The notes under the pieces: generated by a model
What the model saw: the letters and a program-made list of their open reading frames with translations, nothing else
Databases searched by the model: none
What the model was told of the DNA's origin: nothing
Made by a program: the position numbers and the translations under genes
DNA from: Megascapheus bottae
Lineage: Eukaryota > Chordata > Mammalia > Rodentia > Geomyidae
NCBI GenBank assembly: GCA_024803745.1
Contig: JANJXV010000030.1
Location: 4,111,001 to 4,175,000 of the forward strand
Length of the DNA: 64,000 nucleotides
Direction of reading: 5' to 3'
In this document: positions 59,469-64,000 of the stretch, piece after piece
Layout of the letters: the number at the start of each line of letters is the position of its first letter
Position numbering within the stretch: position 1 is the first letter of the stretch

Positions 59469-62400
59469 TTAACACAAATCTAGAGAGCTTTGGAATAAAG
59501 GCTCAAACATGTGGCTCTCTAAGATGTGTATGATGGCAATACATTTTCTTACAATATTAATATCTCAAGAGTGTGGATACATTGAAGGAAGTAAGATGTT
59601 ATAAGTAAGACAATTACTTGTAAGTAACAGCTTGCCTCAGAATATCTTTGGGGCAAAATAAGCATTAGTCACAACATCTGAAATATGTGTTCTATGTTGT
59701 TATACCAATTGCTTCAGATCCACTCCATGAAAAGCATTAAGCAAAAATCTAATAGATGAGAAGTAGTTCCTTATTATCGCATGTGTTTATTATAAGCTAG
59801 GTTCGTGAGTTGAATTGCCAGCATGAAAAGAGAGAAAGAGAAAGAGCAGGGAAGAGGGAGAGGATTTCACGGTCATCCAGTACTTTGTAATGTTTCCTAA
59901 TTTACGATTCTCCATCACTTTATAATTTTTTCTACCACTTCTTATCATCATGTTTTGATGAGCACACCCAGGAGACATGCTTCCGACTTAAAGATCATCT
60001 GTAATTTTAACGTGGAACTTGAAAGGCTCCCATAGAAACGCTTGGAGTCATTTGCTTAGATTTCCAGCAATGCAATTCAGTCACCCCGAATGGAAGTGAC
60101 TTTAAAGCAGGTGGTCATCTTAATTAATGTCCATCTCAGCAGTCCACTAACACCTGAAGCATATACAGGTTTACCTGCTGTAATCTCGCTCATCCACAGG
60201 ATGAAAATTTTCTGGTAGTTACCTGTTGGCATAGTCTTCAAAGGAAGAGTTGAATAGATGTTTCCTTTCAGCTCTTTTTCTGCCATACTATGATTAGAAC
60301 ACAATGCATTTATGTACAAAGCTAATAACCAAGATAAGGTTGCCATAAAATACCACCAACCCTCAGAATTATACCTATGAGCAGCCAGTGAGTGGTTAAA
60401 CAGTCTCAGGGAGCAGAGAGACTCAAGAAGCTTATTTCTTCAGGCTTACAAATTTGATTATTGTAGAGAACAAAGCTATTAAAAATATGACCTTTCTATT
60501 TTTTCTAAACTTTGGCAAAAAGCCAGATAATAACTTTGTTTGACTTGGTTAGTATGATAGAGTGCTTATTCAGATGGAAATAAAATGACTTTTCTTTACT
60601 GGAAATTATACCTTGAAGTCGAAATGTCCATCATCAATATAACACACAGACAGACACGTTAATTCAAGCCTGAAAGCTACAATGGCATTAAAGAGAGAAA
60701 TATAGCCTTTCCATCTTCTCCAGAAGAAAATGCATATTTCTGTGCAGGTGTCAGGAAGTTAAAATGGTAAAAGCTAAAACTACTCTTGTAGGACAAGTGA
60801 AAAAATATTTGATTACACTGTATTGGTAGAATACCAAAATGGTGTTTTTAAAAATATAACCTTAAAAGTGAAATAAATATTGTCTTTTTTCCCCCATAAA
60901 GGGTTGTTTTCTCACTGGGGGGGTTTAAGCTGAGACAAAGCACATTGATTTGAATACACAAGTATAAGTGTTCATTTGAACCTTTCAAAAAATGGGGGGA
61001 AAGGGCAATGATTTTATTTTCATCAACTGTGACTGAATTTCTGAAAGTTAAAAATCGGAACAATGTTACTATCTGGGCTTCAAACAAGGGCAAGGAAGCA
61101 TCATGGTTAGCTAGCCCCACCCGTGGGGAAGAAAACTCTGTCCCTTCTATGGGTAGTAGCAAGGAGAAAATGAGTCTGTTTTAGGATTTCTAGTAAGAGT
61201 TTTGGAAATGTCCCTTTTCTTGTGGGTCCAGGGTAATGGGCTGGCCTCCGGGGCCCTTTTGTGGCAATGCGTCCTGCAAGAGCCATGCTGCCACTTCATT
61301 TGAGGGAGATGTGTGGTAGATCACTTAAAATTACACAAACTGTGCTTATGCCGGGGACCTGTGTTCCCCTAGTTTTAGTTTGTGCTTTCAGAAAATGACC
61401 AAAAAAATCACAGGTGTAAAAATGGGATGTAAAGGCAAGTTCTAGCAGGGATCCCGAGGTGGACTGTTTCCTGACCTGCCGTGGCCTCACGGACACACTC
61501 TGCATGTGACTTGGTCCCCAGGAGCTGCCAGCTAAGGACAAGGCTTTCTTCCCTGCCATGCTGGGCTGGGCACAGCTCTCATGAGTTAGAGAACCACTTC
61601 CCTGATTATCAGCTCCATCATGCAATCATTTCTCTGGGAAGGAAGCAGAGGTGCAATTTCAGTCTCCATGTATCCCAGGTTTGCTGCCCACCCCTTAGAC
61701 ACACTCTGTGTTGGAGTTCAGGTATGGCACCATCTGCATGGAAGACTGTGTACCTGCCAGGCACACCTTTGAACGTGTGGTCAGTCTCATTTACTTGCTC
61801 TTACCTTCTCTGTTCTCAGCTAGCATATGTACACACACGTGTGTGTATTCACACACATATGTATAATATATGTATATATGCATGGATTTATTTGTCTCTT
61901 TGAATAGATTACAGATCTTCTGAGAGTCCAATCGGAGCAACTGTTCCTTTGACCCTCAAGAATTCCCAGCCCAAAGGCTGAGAATTATATGAACAACAGC
62001 GAATACTTGGAGTTTATTAGAGATGATAGAATTTAACCTTCTTGCAACGTCTCACCCCTCCCCCTGCCCAGATCAGTGCTCTCTTTCTACTGATTTTATG
62101 TGAATGCCACCAAGGAATGACACAGGCAGATGAGGCCCTACCTATCGTGGCTCTGCTAGTTCAAGATGGAATCCTGCCAGCTTCTGTTTTGAACCATGCC
62201 CAAGAATGTTGGGTCTGCCCTGCATTTCGGATGGCATGACAGGCACAGCTTGCTTCTGTGCAGTGCGACTTTTCAGCAGGTGCTGAGAACGTTCCCTTTG
62301 TGCCGCCTGAGATCCTGGTGTCCTGTTCTAGGCTCCCGAATGCAGGCTCACGAGCCTCTCTCTTTGTGTTTGTAGATGGTGCTCACATTTCCCGACACAG

Positions 62401-62861
62401 TGACGCCCCGTTGCCAGTGAAATCTGTAGTCACAAACCAGGGGAGTCTTCATGAGGTTGCAACCATTCTCCACCTCTGAAAATAACACTGATTGATATAT
62501 TTCTTAAGAGAATGACATATGCAACTCTTTATTAGAAATTATTAAATAACTCCTTGAAATAAAAGAGGCAGTTGTATAATTAGTAGTTATGCACATCATG
62601 ACAGCATAATTATTCACTGCCACTATGCAGGAACAAAACGACAGCTAATTTAATCCTCAGAGTCCTTAAAGGTACTACTTCAAAAGGAAGGAAGTGAGGA
62701 AGAGAAGATGGCTTTTGTAAGCACTTGAGCTATTTTTTCTTAGTTTAAAATACCTAAAAATTTAAATCTGGATAATGTTATGCTATATTTATCCACAGTG
62801 TGTGATAGAAATAAAACCGGAAATATACATATAGGAAGGAATCTCACATTTATTTATTTAC
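59469..62861. other. Non-coding stretch, no gene seen
   Basis: Repeat-poor. Contains an 18-base perfect palindrome (61830-61847) and one AT-rich possible conserved block (62490-62660). Frames of 109 (minus, 61296-61625) and 140 codons (plus, 61481-61903) overlap in antisense and have no recognisable domain. Confidence 0.42.
62490..62660. promoter_or_regulatory. Possible conserved non-coding element
   Basis: TGATATATTTCTTAAGAG, TAGAAATTATTAAATAACTC, GTTGTATAATTAGTAGTTAT, AGCATAATTATTCACTGCC and CAGCTAATTTAATCC: dense ATTA/TAAT cores in repeat-free DNA. Confidence 0.25.
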
Positions 62862-62950
62862 TTATTTTGAGGGGCTTGCTGGAAGTTAAAACCAGAGCCA
62901 GAAATTAAAAAGAGCATCATGCATGTTAAATATTTGGTCTACCACTGACA
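62862..62950 (-). repeat. Degraded tRNA-derived SINE, minus strand
   Basis: GAGGGGCTTGCTGGAAGTTA, AACCAGAGCC and ATGCATGTTAAATATTTGG, TCTACCACTGA keep the reversed ID order, with many changes. Confidence 0.4.
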
Positions 62951-62976
62951 TCCATATCACCAAGCATTTATTTTTT

Positions 62977-63199
62977 TCAGCTTTATTCTTTTTTTTTTTG
63001 CCAGTCCTGGGCTTGAGCTCAGGGCCTGAGCACTGTCCTTGGACTTTCTCAAGGCTAGAGCTCTACCATTTGAGTCTCAGCACCACTTCTGGCTTTTTTC
63101 TATGTATGTGGTACCAAGGAATCGAACCTGGGTTTTCGTGCATGCTAGGCAAGCACTTTAACCACTAGGCCAAACTCCCGGCCCCTCAGCTTTATTCTT
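62977..63199 (-). repeat. IDL-Geo SINE, minus strand, perfect target-site duplication
   Basis: TCAGCTTTATTCTT occurs unchanged at 62977-62990 and 63186-63199. Between them is a full reversed element: T run (62991-62999), CCAGTCCTGGGCTTGAGCTC, CACTGTCCTTGGACTTTCTC, CTCTACCATTTGAGTCTCAG (Geo), then GAATCGAACCTGGGTTTTCG and GCAAGCACTTTAACCACTAG (ID-like). The intact duplication and low divergence from the 39404 copy make this the youngest-looking SINE here. Confidence 0.92.
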
Positions 63200-63369
63200 A
63201 AGTTACCGATTTTTTTCTCTGGAAAATATCAATTTATGTATCTGTTAACAATTGGCTAAAGGTCTCCATAAATTATTAAGAATGATTGAAGAGTCCTGAA
63301 ACATAAATCCCAGCAGCTTGTTTTCTGTAATCCTATTAGCTTGTTTTCTGGAATTCAAAAAAGAATTTG

Positions 63370-63800
63370 GACTAGATGCTCGTCACTCATGCCTGTGGTC
63401 TTAGAGATGTGGGAGGCTAAAACTGGGAGGACGGCAGTTTGGGGCCAGCCCAGAAGCAAAGGAACTGGGAGAAGCCCTTCTCAATCAGTACCTGGGAACA
63501 AGGGTAGATGCCTGACTTCGTGGCTCTGCGGGAGACTGAGGTCAAGAGTGCCGTAGTTTTCGTCCAGCTTGGACAATAACAAGAGTCTCTGAAGAGAAGA
63601 AGCAGGGTGAGGTGGCATGTGCCCATCATCTCATCTACGACAGGAAAGGAGTAATAGGAGGATTGTGGCCCTGAGTAGGTGGTAAGGGGCCATCTTATAA
63701 AAAACAATCATTGCATAAAAGGACTGGAGGCATGGCTCACTTACAGAGCACCGGTCTACTAATAGAGGTTTTGACTTCAAACCCTAAAATCTGCTGGATA
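63370..63800 (+). repeat. B1-like plus tRNA-like composite SINE(s), diverged
   Basis: GCTCGTCACTCATGCCTGTG and GATGTGGGAGGCTAAAACTG give a first 7SL-like head (63378-63450). A second head GGTGAGGTGGCATGTGCCCA starts near 63605, followed by GGACTGGAGGCATGGCTCAC, TTACAGAGCACCGGTCTACT and GACTTCAAACCCTAAAAT, an ID-type monomer. This may be two insertions or one rearranged B1-ID dimer. Confidence 0.55.
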
Positions 63801-64000
63801 AGGCAATGACATCTACCTACTGAAAAGATATGAGTGCAGGTCGTGAGTTGGGTCTGGGGTCTAGGTCACCTTCTTTATCTTTATTTAAAGGAAGATAGCG
63901 AGGTTGTGAGCGATACGTCTAACGTACAGACCAAGAACCCAGTTCTGTGTGGGTGAGGTAACTTAAGGCTGGGGTCAGCAGGGTCAGTTCATAGGATTCA
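63801..64000. other. Non-coding end of window
   Basis: No repeat family or open frame of interest recognised in the last 200 bases. Confidence 0.5.

Noticed and set aside
61296..61903. 109- and 140-codon frames on opposite strands
   Set aside because: They overlap each other, and the plus-strand frame ends in microsatellite-derived residues; no family match.

Overview
The window is nuclear DNA from a rodent, most likely of the superfamily Geomyoidea (kangaroo rats, pocket mice, pocket gophers). The main clue is a two-part SINE with an ID-like, tRNA-derived left monomer joined to a right monomer containing phrases such as GTGGCTCAAG, CTAGCCTTGAG and GAGTTCAAGCCCCA. This matches my recollection of the IDL-Geo SINE of that group. 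The best copies are at 39404-39589, 53951-54140 and 62991-63185. Old mammalian repeats (MIR, L2, MER5-type, MLT1-type LTRs, L1M) and many long microsatellites fit a mammalian intergenic or intronic region.

I find no protein-coding gene, exon, structural RNA gene or recognisable processed pseudogene. The longest open frame is 189 codons (35060-35629, minus strand); it runs antisense to an old LTR and looks like chance. Other open frames are short, unrelated to families I know, or translations of simple repeats.

Layout. 1-9 kb: ID-like SINE, an L1 3' end (2560-3115), MIRs, a 436-bp retroelement on the minus strand (6695-7130) and an A-rich micro-insertion (8317-8363). 9-18 kb: B1/Geo SINE, large microsatellites, a MER5-type remnant followed by a perfect 64-bp triplet, and an L2 fragment. 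18-30 kb: mostly unique sequence, two small tandem duplications, an MLT1-type LTR and a second copy of the 436-453 bp retroelement with a perfect target-site duplication (27308-27760). 30-45 kb: SINE-dense, with two L1 fragments and an unidentified block at 42220-42910. 45-53 kb: unique sequence with MIRs and polypyrimidine tracts. 53-64 kb: a GAGACA tract, a second micro-insertion, G-rich blocks, possible conserved non-coding elements and four to five SINEs.

The strongest lead is the 436-453 bp retroelement. Two copies begin within about two bases of each other, both have flanking duplications, and both end with the same 3' terminal motif as the L1 end at 2560-3115. This suggests a discrete non-autonomous family carried by L1. 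Second are two A-rich micro-insertions (8317-8363 and 53630-53681) flanked by direct repeats, which look like retrotransposition events that copied only tail sequence.

Repeat family names come from recognising consensus phrases by eye; boundaries are generally good to about 10-30 bases, better where a target-site duplication was found.
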